A stretch of 64,000 nt of DNA, from contig LJCW01000220.1 in NCBI GenBank assembly GCA_001298555.1, positions 62,001-126,000 on the forward strand. Reading direction: 5' to 3'. Shown here piece by piece: positions 18,480-28,914 of the stretch (positions are counted from its first letter, which is position 1; the number at the start of each line of letters is the position of its first letter). This DNA is from Actinobacteria bacterium OV450. GTDB taxonomy: Bacteria > Actinomycetota > Actinomycetes > Streptomycetales > Streptomycetaceae. Both the position numbers and the translations under genes were made by a program. The notes beneath the pieces are model-generated. The model saw only the letters and a program-made list of their open reading frames with translations. It ran no database searches and was not told where the DNA came from.

Positions 18480-19184
18480 TCACAAAGTGCGCCGCACTCC
18501 CGCATGGCGTTCGAGGTTGCGCAGTTGCACCGCCAGGTCGCCCTCGACCGCCGTGTGGGCCGGCCCGCTGCGCCCGATGGGCAGCACCTCCTCGCTGCGC
18601 ATGTCCTCCAGCATCAAGGCGAAGGCGGCGTACGTCGCGACGAGGGCCACCAGGAGCCCGAGGGCCCCGGAGACCTGCGTGAGCCATTCGACACCGGTCA
18701 GCCCCGCCAGCCCGGTGGCCAGCCACCGGGGCATCGAGACGACGAGGACGAGCCACAGGGCGCGCTTGGGCCGGGTCACCGCCGCCATCAGGGTCCCGAA
18801 GCACAAGAACGCCAGGTTGAACACGCCCAGCACCCGCGGCCCGCCCGCCGCGCCGGTTCCCATGACCAGGGAGTACGCCAGCCAGCTGCCGGCGAACGTG
18901 CCCATGAGGGTGGCGGCGATCACGTCCCGCGCCCCGAAGGCGAGCACGCTCACCAGGAGTTGGAGGGCGAACGCGGGCAGCACGCACAGGGCGACGGCCC
19001 TGCGGTCCGCGGCTTCGAGGACACCGAGCTGGAGACACCCCGTCATCACCGAGGCGATCGCCACGGTGAAGAAGCCGAGTGGCATCGGTGACGCGATGGG
19101 GCGCAGGTTGATCCGGGTCATCGACCGCAGGTCGGGTTCGAACCGGCGTCCGGCGGGCGGGCCTTCGTCAGGGGGTGTACTCAT
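18480..19184 (-). CDS. GPR1/FUN34/YaaH (SatP) family transporter
   Basis: A 234-residue membrane protein with six hydrophobic segments. The first segment starts at SPMPLGFF, the counterpart of the NPxPLGL signature of acetate/succinate channels of the SatP family. ATG 19184 is preceded by GAGGAAG. An extended C-terminal soluble tail of about 45 residues follows the last helix. It lies just upstream of the LLM gene (50 bases) on the same strand and may be co-transcribed. Acetate or another short carboxylate is the likely substrate. Confidence 0.75.
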   Translation of the reverse strand: MSTPPDEGPPAGRRFEPDLRSMTRINLRPIASPMPLGFFTVAIASVMTGCLQLGVLEAADRRAVALCVLPAFALQLLVSVLAFGARDVIAATLMGTFAGSWLAYSLVMGTGAAGGPRVLGVFNLAFLCFGTLMAAVTRPKRALWLVLVVSMPRWLATGLAGLTGVEWLTQVSGALGLLVALVATYAAFALMLEDMRSEEVLPIGRSGPAHTAVEGDLAVQLRNLERHAGVRRTL

Positions 19185-19241
19185 GTGTCGGTCTTCCTCG
19201 GCTGTCAAAGCGGGCTCTCGGGGCAGGGCGTCAGCGGCCCG

Positions 19242-21218
19242 TCAGGGCGCGAAGCAGGGGTCGGTGAAGGGCGGGGAAGGGGGCGTCCCGGGGCCGGAGC
19301 CGCGCGCGGCGCGCCACCGGCGGTGGTCCTCGGATTCGGCGACGGCCTCGGCCATGCGGAGCGCTTGCCGTGCGCCCGGGGACTCGTGGCCGCCGGACCG
19401 GTCACGGCCGGACTGATAGCCGCCGAAGCGGGCCACCGGGGACCAGGCCGGGCTGACGGGCGGGACGGTCTCGTCGAGGCCCTCGTACTCCGCGCTCGCG
19501 TAGACGATCCGGCCGCCGACGACGGTGAGCACGGATTCGATGTCCGGGATCGCGGATTCCGGCACGGTGAAGAAATCGTGCGTGAGGATGGCGAGGTCGC
19601 CGTAGCAGCCCTCCCGCAGGGCGCCCTTGACGTCCTGTTCACCGGTGAGCTCCGCGCCGCCCCGGGTGTAGAGGCCGAGGGCGGTCTCCCGGTCGATCAG
19701 GTTCGCGGCCGGGTAGAGGGCGGTGCCGCCGACGGTGCGGCCGGTCACCAGCCAGTGCAGCGAGACCCACGGGTTGTAGGACGACACCCGGGTGGCGTCC
19801 GTTCCGGCGGCCACAGTCAGCCCGCGGTCGAGCATGGCCCGTACCGGCGGGGTGTGGGAGGTGGCCTCGGCGCCGTAGCGGTCGAGGAAGGCCGCTCCCT
19901 GGAAGGACATCCTGTTCTGCACCGACAGCGCTCCGCCGAGGGCCGCGATGCGGTCGAGGCTGTCGGCCGAGACGGTCTCGGCGTGGTCGAAGAGCCAGCG
20001 GTTGGCGCCCGGGAAGAGCCCTTCTGCGGCGAGCTTCTCGAACACGGCCAGATCCCGGCGGATCGTCTCGTCGTAGGTGGCGTGGAGCCGGAACCCCCAG
20101 CCGTTCTCCATCAGCAGCCGGACCGCCTGCTCGAACTCCGTCTCGAAGTCCGCGGCGAGCTCGGGCCGAGGCTGCGAGAAGTTCTCGAAGTCGGCCGCGG
20201 CCCAGGTCAGGTTCTCGCCCGCGCCGTTGAGACGGAGCCACTCGTCCCCGTCCCGCGGTTCCACCGTCTCGATCCAGCGCTTGAGGTCGGCCAGCTCCTG
20301 TCCGGCCGTCTGCGGGAACAGGTGGTAGGCGATACGCAGTGACAGCTCCCCCGAGCGGGCCAGGTCGATGACGGTGGCGTAGTCGTCGGGGAAGTTCTGG
20401 AAGCCGCCGGCGGCGTCGACCGCCGAGGTCAGTCCGAAGCGGTTGAGTTCGCGCAGGAAGTGGCGGGTGGAGGTGCGCTTGTCCGCGACTCCGAGCGTCG
20501 GGGCCTTGGCCAGGGTCGAGTACAGGATCAGGGCCCCGGGAGCCGCCAGGAGCACCCCGTTGGGCTCGCCGTCCCGCCCCCGGACGATCTGCCCGCCCCG
20601 CGGGTCGGCCGTCTCGCGGGTGAACCCGGCGGCCCGCACGGCTGCCCGGTTCATCAGCGCCGACTGGTAGAGGTGCAGGACGAACACCGGGGTGTCGGGC
20701 GCCGCCGCGTTCAGTTCCGCCACCGTCGGCATGCGGCGTTCGGCGAACTGCTCCGCGGTCCAGCCGCCGACGACGCGGATCCACTGCCCCCTGGGCGTGC
20801 GGCCCGCCTGCTCGCGCAGCATGGCCAGCGCTTGGCGCAGGCTCCGTACGCCGTCCCAGCGCAGCTCCAGTACGTAGTTCAGGCCACCGCGGATGACGTG
20901 CAGGTGGGAGTCGTTGAGCCCGGGGACGACCCGGCGGCCCAGCGCGTCCACGATCCTGGTCGCGGGCCCGACGAGGGCGGCGAGGTCGCGGTCGTCCCCG
21001 AGGGCGACGACCCGGCCGTCACGGATGGCGACGCCGCGGGCCGCGGGGCGGGCCGGGTCACCGGTGTACACCTTGGCGTTGCGGACGACGAGGTCGGCGG
21101 CGGGCTGCCGCGGGTCCCGGGCGGGCAGGACGCCCGCCACGGGCATGCCCGTGGTACCGGGCGAGGGCGTCGTACCGGGCCCGTTCTTCGTACCGGGCGA
21201 GGGCGTCGTACGGCTCAC
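19242..21218 (-). CDS. amidohydrolase family protein (YtcJ-like, amidohydro_3)
   Basis: A 658-residue metal-dependent hydrolase. The amidohydrolase start LVVRNAKVYTGDPARPAARG, the metal-binding NDSHLHV (HxH), FRLHATYDE, LFDHAETV and the late GTDATRVSSYNPW match the YtcJ-like exoenzyme-regulatory/amidohydrolase-3 group. GTG 21218 overlaps the stop of the upstream hydrolase as GTGA. A start near ATG 21146 is also possible because the intervening 24 residues are a low-complexity PSPGT repeat. Substrate is unknown. Tight coupling with an esterase suggests consecutive hydrolytic steps. Confidence 0.85.
   Translation of the reverse strand: MSRTTPSPGTKNGPGTTPSPGTTGMPVAGVLPARDPRQPAADLVVRNAKVYTGDPARPAARGVAIRDGRVVALGDDRDLAALVGPATRIVDALGRRVVPGLNDSHLHVIRGGLNYVLELRWDGVRSLRQALAMLREQAGRTPRGQWIRVVGGWTAEQFAERRMPTVAELNAAAPDTPVFVLHLYQSALMNRAAVRAAGFTRETADPRGGQIVRGRDGEPNGVLLAAPGALILYSTLAKAPTLGVADKRTSTRHFLRELNRFGLTSAVDAAGGFQNFPDDYATVIDLARSGELSLRIAYHLFPQTAGQELADLKRWIETVEPRDGDEWLRLNGAGENLTWAAADFENFSQPRPELAADFETEFEQAVRLLMENGWGFRLHATYDETIRRDLAVFEKLAAEGLFPGANRWLFDHAETVSADSLDRIAALGGALSVQNRMSFQGAAFLDRYGAEATSHTPPVRAMLDRGLTVAAGTDATRVSSYNPWVSLHWLVTGRTVGGTALYPAANLIDRETALGLYTRGGAELTGEQDVKGALREGCYGDLAILTHDFFTVPESAIPDIESVLTVVGGRIVYASAEYEGLDETVPPVSPAWSPVARFGGYQSGRDRSGGHESPGARQALRMAEAVAESEDHRRWRAARGSGPGTPPSPPFTDPCFAP
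21155..21215. repeat. imperfect repeat at amidohydrolase N-terminus
   Basis: The string GTACCGGGCGAGGGCGTCGT occurs twice, near 21157 and 21190, separated by a similar copy with CCGTTCTTC. It encodes the PSPGT repeats that precede the amidohydrolase fold. This argues that the extra N-terminal stretch is a repeat-derived extension. Confidence 0.7.
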
Positions 21219-22174
21219 GCCAGGGCCTTGCGCAGGGTGTCGGCGGCCAGGCCGATGGCCAGGGACGCGGCCTGCGTGTCGCGGAGCGCGTTCAGCATGA
21301 CGAAGTCGTGGATGGTGCCCTGGAGGCGCAGCGCGGCGACGGGGACGCCGGCGGCGCGGAGCTTGGCGGCGTACGCCTCGCCCTCGTCGCGCAGGACGTC
21401 GGCCTCGGCGGTGATGACGAGCGCGGGGGGCAGGCCGGTGAGCTGGTCGAGGGAGGCCCGCAGCGGGGAGGCGGTGATCTGTGCGCGCTCGGCCTCGTCG
21501 GTCGTGTACTGGTCCCAGAACCACCGCATGGCTTCGCGGCGCAGGAAGTAGCCGGTGGCGAACCGGTGGTAGGAGTCGGTGTCGAAGGCCGCGTCGGTGA
21601 CCGGGTAGAAGAGGACCTGGTGGACGAACGCCACGTCGCCGCGCTGCTTGGCCATGAGGGTGAGGGCGGCGCTCATGTTGCCGCCGACCGAGTCGCCCGC
21701 GATGGCGACGCGGGTGCCGTCGAGGTCCTTGTGGCGGCCCTCGCGGGCGATCCACTGGGCGACGGTGTAGTTCTGCTCGATGGCGACGGGGTAGCGGGCC
21801 TCGGGCGACAGGTCGTACTCCGGGAAGACCACCGCCGCGCCGGCGCCCACGGCGAGTTCCCGCACCAGACGGTCGTGGGTGTGGGCGTTGCCGAAGACCC
21901 AGCCCGCGCCGTGGAGGTAGAGGACGACGGGAAGGGGGCCGGTGAGGCCGCGCGGGCGGACGATCCGGGCGCGTACCGCCCCGGTCGGGCCGCCCTGGAC
22001 GGTGATCCACTCCTCGTCGACGGGGAGCAGGGGGACGCCCTCGCCGTTCTGGACGTCGTCCACGGCCTTGCGGCCGTCGACGACGGGGATCTGGTACAGG
22101 TACGGGGGCTGGGCGGTGGCATCGGCGAATGCCCGGGCCGCGGCGTCGAGTACGGGCGGGTGCTGGTCGGACAT
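21215..22174 (-). CDS. alpha/beta hydrolase, hormone-sensitive-lipase family (copy 2)
   Basis: A 319-residue family IV esterase. ATG 22174 has AAGGAG upstream. Motifs are LYLHGAGW, GDSVGGN (one change from the usual GDSAGG), EADVLRDEGEAY and a His in GTIHDFVMLN. It is a close paralogue of the gene at 14793-15806, with the same length, order of motifs and long identical stretches. It is translationally coupled to the amidohydrolase. Like copy 1 it is probably a cytoplasmic esterase. Confidence 0.88.
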   Translation of the reverse strand: MSDQHPPVLDAAARAFADATAQPPYLYQIPVVDGRKAVDDVQNGEGVPLLPVDEEWITVQGGPTGAVRARIVRPRGLTGPLPVVLYLHGAGWVFGNAHTHDRLVRELAVGAGAAVVFPEYDLSPEARYPVAIEQNYTVAQWIAREGRHKDLDGTRVAIAGDSVGGNMSAALTLMAKQRGDVAFVHQVLFYPVTDAAFDTDSYHRFATGYFLRREAMRWFWDQYTTDEAERAQITASPLRASLDQLTGLPPALVITAEADVLRDEGEAYAAKLRAAGVPVAALRLQGTIHDFVMLNALRDTQAASLAIGLAADTLRKALA

Positions 22175-22439
22175 GGATCGGCTCTCCTTCACGAGGGGGG
22201 CGGATGTGGTGCGGCGGGGTGCCGTGGCCGGCGTCGAGGATCGCCGCAGTGACCGGTACGGGCGGGCCGGGAAACCGGCACGTCGGCGGCCGGGGCGGGC
22301 AGTGCCGGCGGGGGGGTGCGTGCAGGTGCGGTCGTGCCCAGGAGGGGCACCCAGGAGGGGCGGGTCCGGCGGTCTGCCGTACGGGATGCGCGGGAGGCGC
22401 GGGTCGTGTCCCGTCCTGGGTGCCCGGGTACGCGCCTGC

Positions 22440-23943
<1,504 letters not shown>

Positions 23944-24035
23944 CGGGGGCTCCTGTAAGTGGGTGTGGGTGGGCCCGGCCGTACGGGCGAAGGGGGTGTA
24001 CGCGGACGGCCGGACCCGGTTCGGGGGTCCTGCGC

Positions 24036-24530
24036 TCAGCCGGTCCGTGCCGGACGGTGCAGGACGAGGCGGGTGAGCAGCCCGCTGCCGACGCCCGCCG
24101 CGAGGACGAGCGCCGTCCACCACAGCGGGTACGGCGCCAGACCCAGCTCCGCGTCGAGGGACCAGGCGCCGGGGCCGGTGGCGGCGAGGGCGGCGGCGCT
24201 GACGATCAGGACCAGGGGGTACTCGTAGCCGTCGTTCTGGACCCAGAGGCCGTTGTGCCACTTCACGGTGAGGGCGACGGTCATGACCCCGATGGCGCCG
24301 GTCGCGGCGAGCGGTGTGAGCAGCCCGGCGGCGAGCAGCAATCCCGATCCGATCTGGCCACCGCCGGCCGCGAGGGCGGTGAGGGTACCGCCGCGGAAGC
24401 CGTCGGCGCGGAACTCGGCGGAGCCGCCGTCGAGCCCCCTCCCGCCGAGGTGCGAGCTGACCTTCTGCACGCCGTGGCCGGCGATGAGCAGGCCCACCAG
24501 CAGGCGCAGGACGAGGATGCCGGTGTCCAA
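24036..24530 (-). CDS. DoxX-family membrane protein
   Basis: A 164-residue protein with four hydrophobic helices, including LVLRLLVGLLIAGHGVQKV, GLLLAAGLLTPLAATGAI and a W-rich loop KWHNGLWVQNDGYEYP. This is the DoxX/SURF4-like layout found in redox membrane complexes. The only plausible start is TTG 24530, 5 bases after the isochorismatase-like gene stop. No good ribosome site precedes it, so translation probably depends on coupling. Confidence 0.8.
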   Translation of the reverse strand: MDTGILVLRLLVGLLIAGHGVQKVSSHLGGRGLDGGSAEFRADGFRGGTLTALAAGGGQIGSGLLLAAGLLTPLAATGAIGVMTVALTVKWHNGLWVQNDGYEYPLVLIVSAAALAATGPGAWSLDAELGLAPYPLWWTALVLAAGVGSGLLTRLVLHRPARTG

Positions 24531-24535
24531 GGAGG

Positions 24536-25198
24536 TCAGCCGGCCGCGTGCGCGCCGATGACGGCCTGCGCGTACACGACGCCCAGGCCGTAGGCGCCGG
24601 CGTGGGCCTTGACGATCTCCATCACGGCCCCGTACGTCTCCTGGCGGGCCCAGTCGCGCTGGAGTTCGAGCAGCACCTGGACCCAGGTGACCGGTACGGC
24701 GCCGGCGGCCAGCATGCGCTGGAGGGCGTGCTCGTGCGCGGCGGGGCTGACGCCACCGGAGGCGTCGGAGACGACGTAGACCTCGTAGCCCTGTCCCAGG
24801 GCGGACAACGCGGGGAGCACCAGGCAGACTTCGGTCCACAGACCCGACAGGATGATCTTCTTGCGGCCGGTCGCCTTGACCGCCTCCACGACCGCCTCGT
24901 CCTCCCAGGCGTTCATCGTCGTACGGTCCAGCACCTCGTGCTTCGGGAACACGTCGGCGAGCTGCGGCAGCAGGGGTCCGGAGAAGGACTCCGCGGCGAC
25001 CGTGGTGAGGACGACCGGCACGTCGAACGCGCGGGCCGCCTTGGCGAGGCCGACCGTGCTGTTGATGATCGCGGAACGGTCGCCGCTGCCGGTACCGAAG
25101 AACATCTGCGGCTGGTGGTCCACGAACAGCATCACGGAGTTGTCGGGCGTGAGCAGGTCCTCGCTCGGGGCAGCGTGCACCGTGCTGGTGTCGAACAT
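24536..25198 (-). CDS. isochorismatase-like cysteine hydrolase (YcaC-like)
   Basis: A 220-residue hydrolase with VMLFVDHQPQMFF (catalytic Asp), a Lys in the middle and the nucleophile Cys in SGLWTEVCLVLPAL. The pattern and length match the YcaC branch of isochorismatase-like hydrolases, whose substrates are largely unknown. ATG 25198 follows GAGAGGAC at about 11 bases. It is upstream of and probably co-transcribed with DoxX. Confidence 0.88.
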   Translation of the reverse strand: MFDTSTVHAAPSEDLLTPDNSVMLFVDHQPQMFFGTGSGDRSAIINSTVGLAKAARAFDVPVVLTTVAAESFSGPLLPQLADVFPKHEVLDRTTMNAWEDEAVVEAVKATGRKKIILSGLWTEVCLVLPALSALGQGYEVYVVSDASGGVSPAAHEHALQRMLAAGAVPVTWVQVLLELQRDWARQETYGAVMEIVKAHAGAYGLGVVYAQAVIGAHAAG

Positions 25199-25400
25199 TT
25201 GGGGGGTGTCCTCTCGGAACGGTCGGAAGTGAGCGCCGCCTGCCGCTTCCCGCGCGGCTCGGCACTCCTCGAACCTATGACCGTCCCACCAGCCGACTTT
25301 TCCGCCCGCGCACCGTGGTTGGCACGACGACGCACGCTTCCCGGCCACCGGCGTTTCGCCTTTCCGCCGGACGCGGGGCTCCGGGTCAGAACAGCCGTGT

Positions 25401-25430
25401 GGGGCCCTGCCTCCGGGAAGGCAGGACCCC
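25401..25430. terminator. hairpin between cupin and isochorismatase-like genes
   Basis: CCTGCC (25406-25411) pairs with GGCAGG (25420-25425) around an 8-base loop, and outer GGGG/CCCC extend the stem past one mismatch. It lies in the 291-base gap between two minus-strand genes and may end transcription from the cupin gene. Confidence 0.5.
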
Positions 25431-25489
25431 CCTACGGGGCTCCGGGCCGTACAGCCGGCCGCGTCGTGACCAGCTGCCCCCGCTGGTGG

Positions 25490-25966
25490 TCAGGCGTGCT
25501 TGTCCGCGGGGTGGCGGGTGGGCTGGACCGACCACGCCGGGGGTTCGTCGTTGCCCGAGTCCTCGTCGCTCTCCGCGTCGGCGGCGGTTGCCTGGATCTT
25601 GCCCGGGGCGTGGTGGACCGGGGCGTAGACGGCGTAGAGCTGCATGGGCTCGTCGCCCGTGTTGGTGATGTTGTGCCAGGTGCCGGCGGGTACGAAGACC
25701 GCCCAGCCGTCCTCGACCTCCTGGTCGAAGTCGAGGCGGTCCTTCGCGCTGCCCATCTGAACGCGGCCGCGACCCGCGTCGAGACGGAGGAACTGGTCGG
25801 TCTCCGGGTGCGCCTCCAGGCCGATGTCCTCGCCCACCGGGATCGACATGAGGGTCAGCTGGAGGTACTTCCCGGACCAGGCCACCGAGCGGTAGTTGGT
25901 GTTCTGCAGCGTCGCCTGCTCCAGGTCGAAACTCTGAGGTTCGGGCCCGATGTCCTTGATGGTCAT
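25490..25966 (-). CDS. cupin-domain protein
   Basis: A 158-residue single-domain cupin. Cupin motif 1 is around GEDIGLEAHPETDQFLRLDA, and motif 2 is FVPAGTWHNITNTGDEP. ATG 25966 is preceded by GGGAGAG. The C-terminal about 35 residues are acidic then basic and probably disordered. Cupins of this type are often metal-binding isomerases, dioxygenases or storage proteins; which applies here is not visible. Confidence 0.8.
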   Translation of the reverse strand: MTIKDIGPEPQSFDLEQATLQNTNYRSVAWSGKYLQLTLMSIPVGEDIGLEAHPETDQFLRLDAGRGRVQMGSAKDRLDFDQEVEDGWAVFVPAGTWHNITNTGDEPMQLYAVYAPVHHAPGKIQATAADAESDEDSGNDEPPAWSVQPTRHPADKHA

Positions 25967-26189
25967 GCTTCTCTCCCGGTCGACGGAGGTGGTACGCGTT
26001 CGGGCGCAGGGTTTGCGCCGGGCCAACCCTTTCAGACTGACCGCGGTCTCATGGGCCGACGCCAGTGGCACTCGTGCCGGGCGGTGACAGGCGCCAGGAC
26101 GCGGTGGGCAGCCGCGCACCCGCCGCGCAGCCGGGCGAGGGCCAGGCAGGAGTCGACGGTACGGGCGGTGCCGGGTGCGGCCGGTGGGG

Positions 26190-26582
26190 TCACGGCCTCA
26201 GGAGCTCAACGACCGCGTGGGTGTCCTTGTAGAAGGCGTCGATCTCGATGATTCGCGCGTCGCGAAAGGTGTATAGCTCAACGACTTCGGTTTCGAGGGA
26301 CCTTCCCGTGGCGCGGGCGGTGAATTTGGCCCTGGATCGCGAGATCACGGTGTCCCCGTCCTCCATCAGCCTCACGTCGCTGAGGCTCAAGGTGGCCAGG
26401 CCGAAGACCGTCTCCGCCAGCCGGATGAAGCCCTCGGGGCCGTGGAAGTCCCCCGAGTAGGGCAGGCTCTCCGCCTCGTGGATGACCGCCTCGGGGTGCA
26501 TGAGGCCCAGCGCCTCCTCGATCGCGCCCGACTCGATCAGAGCGAGGAAGCACTGCAGCGTCTCGGTGTTCCGGCCCATCAT
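26190..26582 (-). CDS. SnoaL-like (NTF2-fold) protein
   Basis: A 130-residue NTF2-fold protein: TLQCFLALIESGAIEEALGL, then HPEAVIHEAESLPYSGDFHG, ending in FRDARIIEIDAFYKDTHAVV. SnoaL-like proteins act as polyketide cyclases, hydrolases or dehydratases, and many are of unknown role. It starts with consecutive ATG codons at 26582. It is the last gene of the polyketide block, 94 bases after the AveC-like gene, and may be a tailoring cyclase. Its membership in the operon is inferred from position. Confidence 0.7.
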   Translation of the reverse strand: MMGRNTETLQCFLALIESGAIEEALGLMHPEAVIHEAESLPYSGDFHGPEGFIRLAETVFGLATLSLSDVRLMEDGDTVISRSRAKFTARATGRSLETEVVELYTFRDARIIEIDAFYKDTHAVVELLRP

Positions 26583-26676
26583 CCGTCCTTTCGGTTCAGG
26601 TCTGCGGTCTACGAGCTGGTGCCGGCGGAGCGTGTGGGTGTCGCGCGGGGATGCGCAGCGAAAGAGAGGGACCGGT

Positions 26677-27459
26677 TCAGCCAGGTTCGGCGGTGTGCGC
26701 CTTGGCCGTGGGAGCGCGGAGGGGTTGGGGCCCGCTCAAGTGGAGGGAGATCATGTACAGGATGGCGGCGCAGCACGCCAGGCTGGCGAGTCCGAGTGCG
26801 GCCACCATCGGTCGGGATGCCTCCCCGTGCACCGCGATCATCCCGGGCCATCCGGCGACGACCAGGAATCCCATGAAGCCGCTGCCGATGACGGGGAGGG
26901 TCAGGAGCCAGGCCGCGCCGTGCAGGCGGCGTCCGAGGAAGTGGAGGAGCGCGCCCATGAGCATGCTCGCGGTCACCATGGCCGTCTCCCACATCGGGGA
27001 TGCCCCGAAGACCAGGAACGGCTGCTGCCCCGCGTACCAGTAGATGCCTGCCACGCGGATGAGGAAGATCTCGCCCATGAAGTCGCTCGCGATGATGGAC
27101 ACGACCCAGATCCAGAGCTTCCTGCGCGGCCACTGTTCGTCCAGGGCGACGAATGTCAGGTATGCCGGCAGGGCGAGGAACAGCGGGTAGGTGGGGAAGA
27201 CCCAGAGGGACTCGTCCAGCTCGAAGAGCCGGTAGACGTTCGGGGAGACGGCCACCGGGGGCGGGAGTTTGACGTGGGCGACGAGGTCCAGCCCCGGGGA
27301 GGTAAGGGTGCCCACGGCCGATCCGGCGACCAGGACGAGCAGCTGACATCGGCCTTTGCGTCGCCATTCGTAGACGCCCCAGACGGTCAGGGCGATGGCG
27401 GAGAGGATGCCGAGGGCCAGGCCGACGACGGTAGCGGCAGTCTGTGATATCGCGGGCAT
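26677..27459 (-). CDS. polytopic membrane protein, resembles AveC/spirocyclase family
   Basis: A 260-residue protein with about seven TM helices. The segment WYAGQQPFLVFGASPMWETA and the first-loop pattern TSPGLDLVAHVKLPP resemble my recollection of AveC-family proteins (a YxGxQP motif and a conserved D before a helix). AveC performs spiroketal formation in avermectin biosynthesis, and homologues occur widely in actinobacteria without known function. Other integral membrane cyclases cannot be excluded. It follows the FAD enzyme by 75 bases in a polyketide operon, which supports a cyclisation role. Identification is tentative. Confidence 0.5.
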   Translation of the reverse strand: MPAISQTAATVVGLALGILSAIALTVWGVYEWRRKGRCQLLVLVAGSAVGTLTSPGLDLVAHVKLPPPVAVSPNVYRLFELDESLWVFPTYPLFLALPAYLTFVALDEQWPRRKLWIWVVSIIASDFMGEIFLIRVAGIYWYAGQQPFLVFGASPMWETAMVTASMLMGALLHFLGRRLHGAAWLLTLPVIGSGFMGFLVVAGWPGMIAVHGEASRPMVAALGLASLACCAAILYMISLHLSGPQPLRAPTAKAHTAEPG

Positions 27460-27534
27460 CTGAACCTGTTCTCACGTGGAGGCCGATGGTGGCGAGGCGC
27501 TGGGGAAGCGGGCCGACCGTGCGGCCGGGGGAGG

Positions 27535-28914
27535 TCAGCGGTGGGGTGCGGGGGGTGGGTCGCAGGCGGTCAGAGGGGTCCGCGGGGTGTGTGCCCGCAG
27601 CAGGCGCAGGGCGAGCTGGGGGGAGAGGAGCGAGGCGGGGCCGCGCAGCATGTTGAGGGCTTCGAGGAAGACGTGCTGTGCGTGGTGGTCGCGGGTGCCG
27701 GCGGCGAGCAGGCGGTCCAGCCCGGTGGGCAGGAGGCGCTGGAGGCCGCTGGGTGGGTCCCCCTGGGTGGTGGGGTGGCGCAGGTCGACGGCGGTGCCCA
27801 GCAGCCAGTACGTGTCGAGCACGGCAGCCAGCTGACGGTGGAAGCGGGCGGCGGGGGCACGGCCTTCGAGGTGCTGCGGGAGGAAGTCCCGCAGGAGCGC
27901 CGCGCTGTGGATGGCCGCCGTCATCCCTTGGGCATAGACGGGGTTGAGGCAGCAGGCGGAGTCCCCGAGCAGGACGAAGTTCGCGGGCTGCTCGGGCATC
28001 CGTTCCATGTGACGGCGCCGACCGGCGGTGGCATGGGTCGTGACGACCGGCGTCAGGGGCTGTGCCGAGGCGAGCGCTTCGGCGATGACGGGGTGGGGCA
28101 GCGTCTTGGCGTACGGCAGGAAGGCCGCCTCGTCGGCGGTGGGGCTGTGGGGGCCGAGCCCGTTGAGCGTGACGATCCAGCGTCCGCCTTCGATGGTGGC
28201 GATGCTGCCGCCGCGGGTCTGCGGTGGACCGGTGACCATGAGGTAGCAGGCGAGCCAGTCCGGGACTTCGCGTGGTGGCAGGTACGTGCGGCTGGCGTAG
28301 GTGACGTGTGCGTCGACGGTGGACTGCGGGAGTTCCGGACAGCCGAGCTCGGCGAGCCAGTGGCCGGCGCGAGAACCACGTCCCGTGGCGTCGACGAAGA
28401 AGTCCGCTTCGTGGGTGAGCACTTCGCCTTCCGAGGACCGGATCCTGGCGGCGTGGACGACGCCGGAGCCGCCGGCAAGCCCGTCGACGCGGTGCTTCTG
28501 CAGGAGCGTGATGCGGGGCAGGGCGAGGACGCGGCGACGGACGGCCCATTCGAACAGGGCGCGGCTGGCGGTGACGCCGGTGAGGTCGGAGGGGAAGCGC
28601 GTGCCCCAGCCGTGGCGGGTGCCGAGCAGGAAGTCGGCGCCCATGTCGACCGGGACGGCGCCGGCCCGGCGCAGTTCTGCGCCGATGCCGGGCAGCAGCA
28701 CCTCCAAGGTGCGCTGGCCGCCGACGAGGAGCCCGTGGATGTGGTCGCCCTGCGGGACGCCCGGACGCCGGACGGGAGACTCCGGGATGAGGTCGGCATC
28801 GACGAGCGTGACGCGCACGAAGTGCTCGGCGAGCACGGCGGCGGCCGTCAGCCCGGCGATTCCGGCGCCGATGACGAGCGCGTGGTCACGGCGGGTCGCT
28901 CGGCGCGCGGTCAC
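27535..28914 (-). CDS. FAD-dependent oxygenase/oxidoreductase
   Basis: A 459-residue flavoprotein of the PHBH/epoxidase-like group. The N-terminal GxGxxG reads VIGAGIAGLTAAAVLAEH, the middle has FVDATGRGSR and the second FAD motif is LLGDSACCLNPVYAQGMT. GTG 28914 overlaps the thioesterase stop as GTGA. This class epoxidises or hydroxylates alkenes and aromatics with NAD(P)H. In this operon the likely substrate is the polyene chain after release. Electron donor and product are not visible. Confidence 0.85.
   Translation of the reverse strand: MTARRATRRDHALVIGAGIAGLTAAAVLAEHFVRVTLVDADLIPESPVRRPGVPQGDHIHGLLVGGQRTLEVLLPGIGAELRRAGAVPVDMGADFLLGTRHGWGTRFPSDLTGVTASRALFEWAVRRRVLALPRITLLQKHRVDGLAGGSGVVHAARIRSSEGEVLTHEADFFVDATGRGSRAGHWLAELGCPELPQSTVDAHVTYASRTYLPPREVPDWLACYLMVTGPPQTRGGSIATIEGGRWIVTLNGLGPHSPTADEAAFLPYAKTLPHPVIAEALASAQPLTPVVTTHATAGRRRHMERMPEQPANFVLLGDSACCLNPVYAQGMTAAIHSAALLRDFLPQHLEGRAPAARFHRQLAAVLDTYWLLGTAVDLRHPTTQGDPPSGLQRLLPTGLDRLLAAGTRDHHAQHVFLEALNMLRGPASLLSPQLALRLLRAHTPRTPLTACDPPPAPHR

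Noticed and set aside
21219..22010. N-terminal extension of the amidohydrolase frame to base 22010
   Set aside because: That part is an out-of-frame shadow of the hydrolase at 21215-22174; the real start is near 21218 or 21146.
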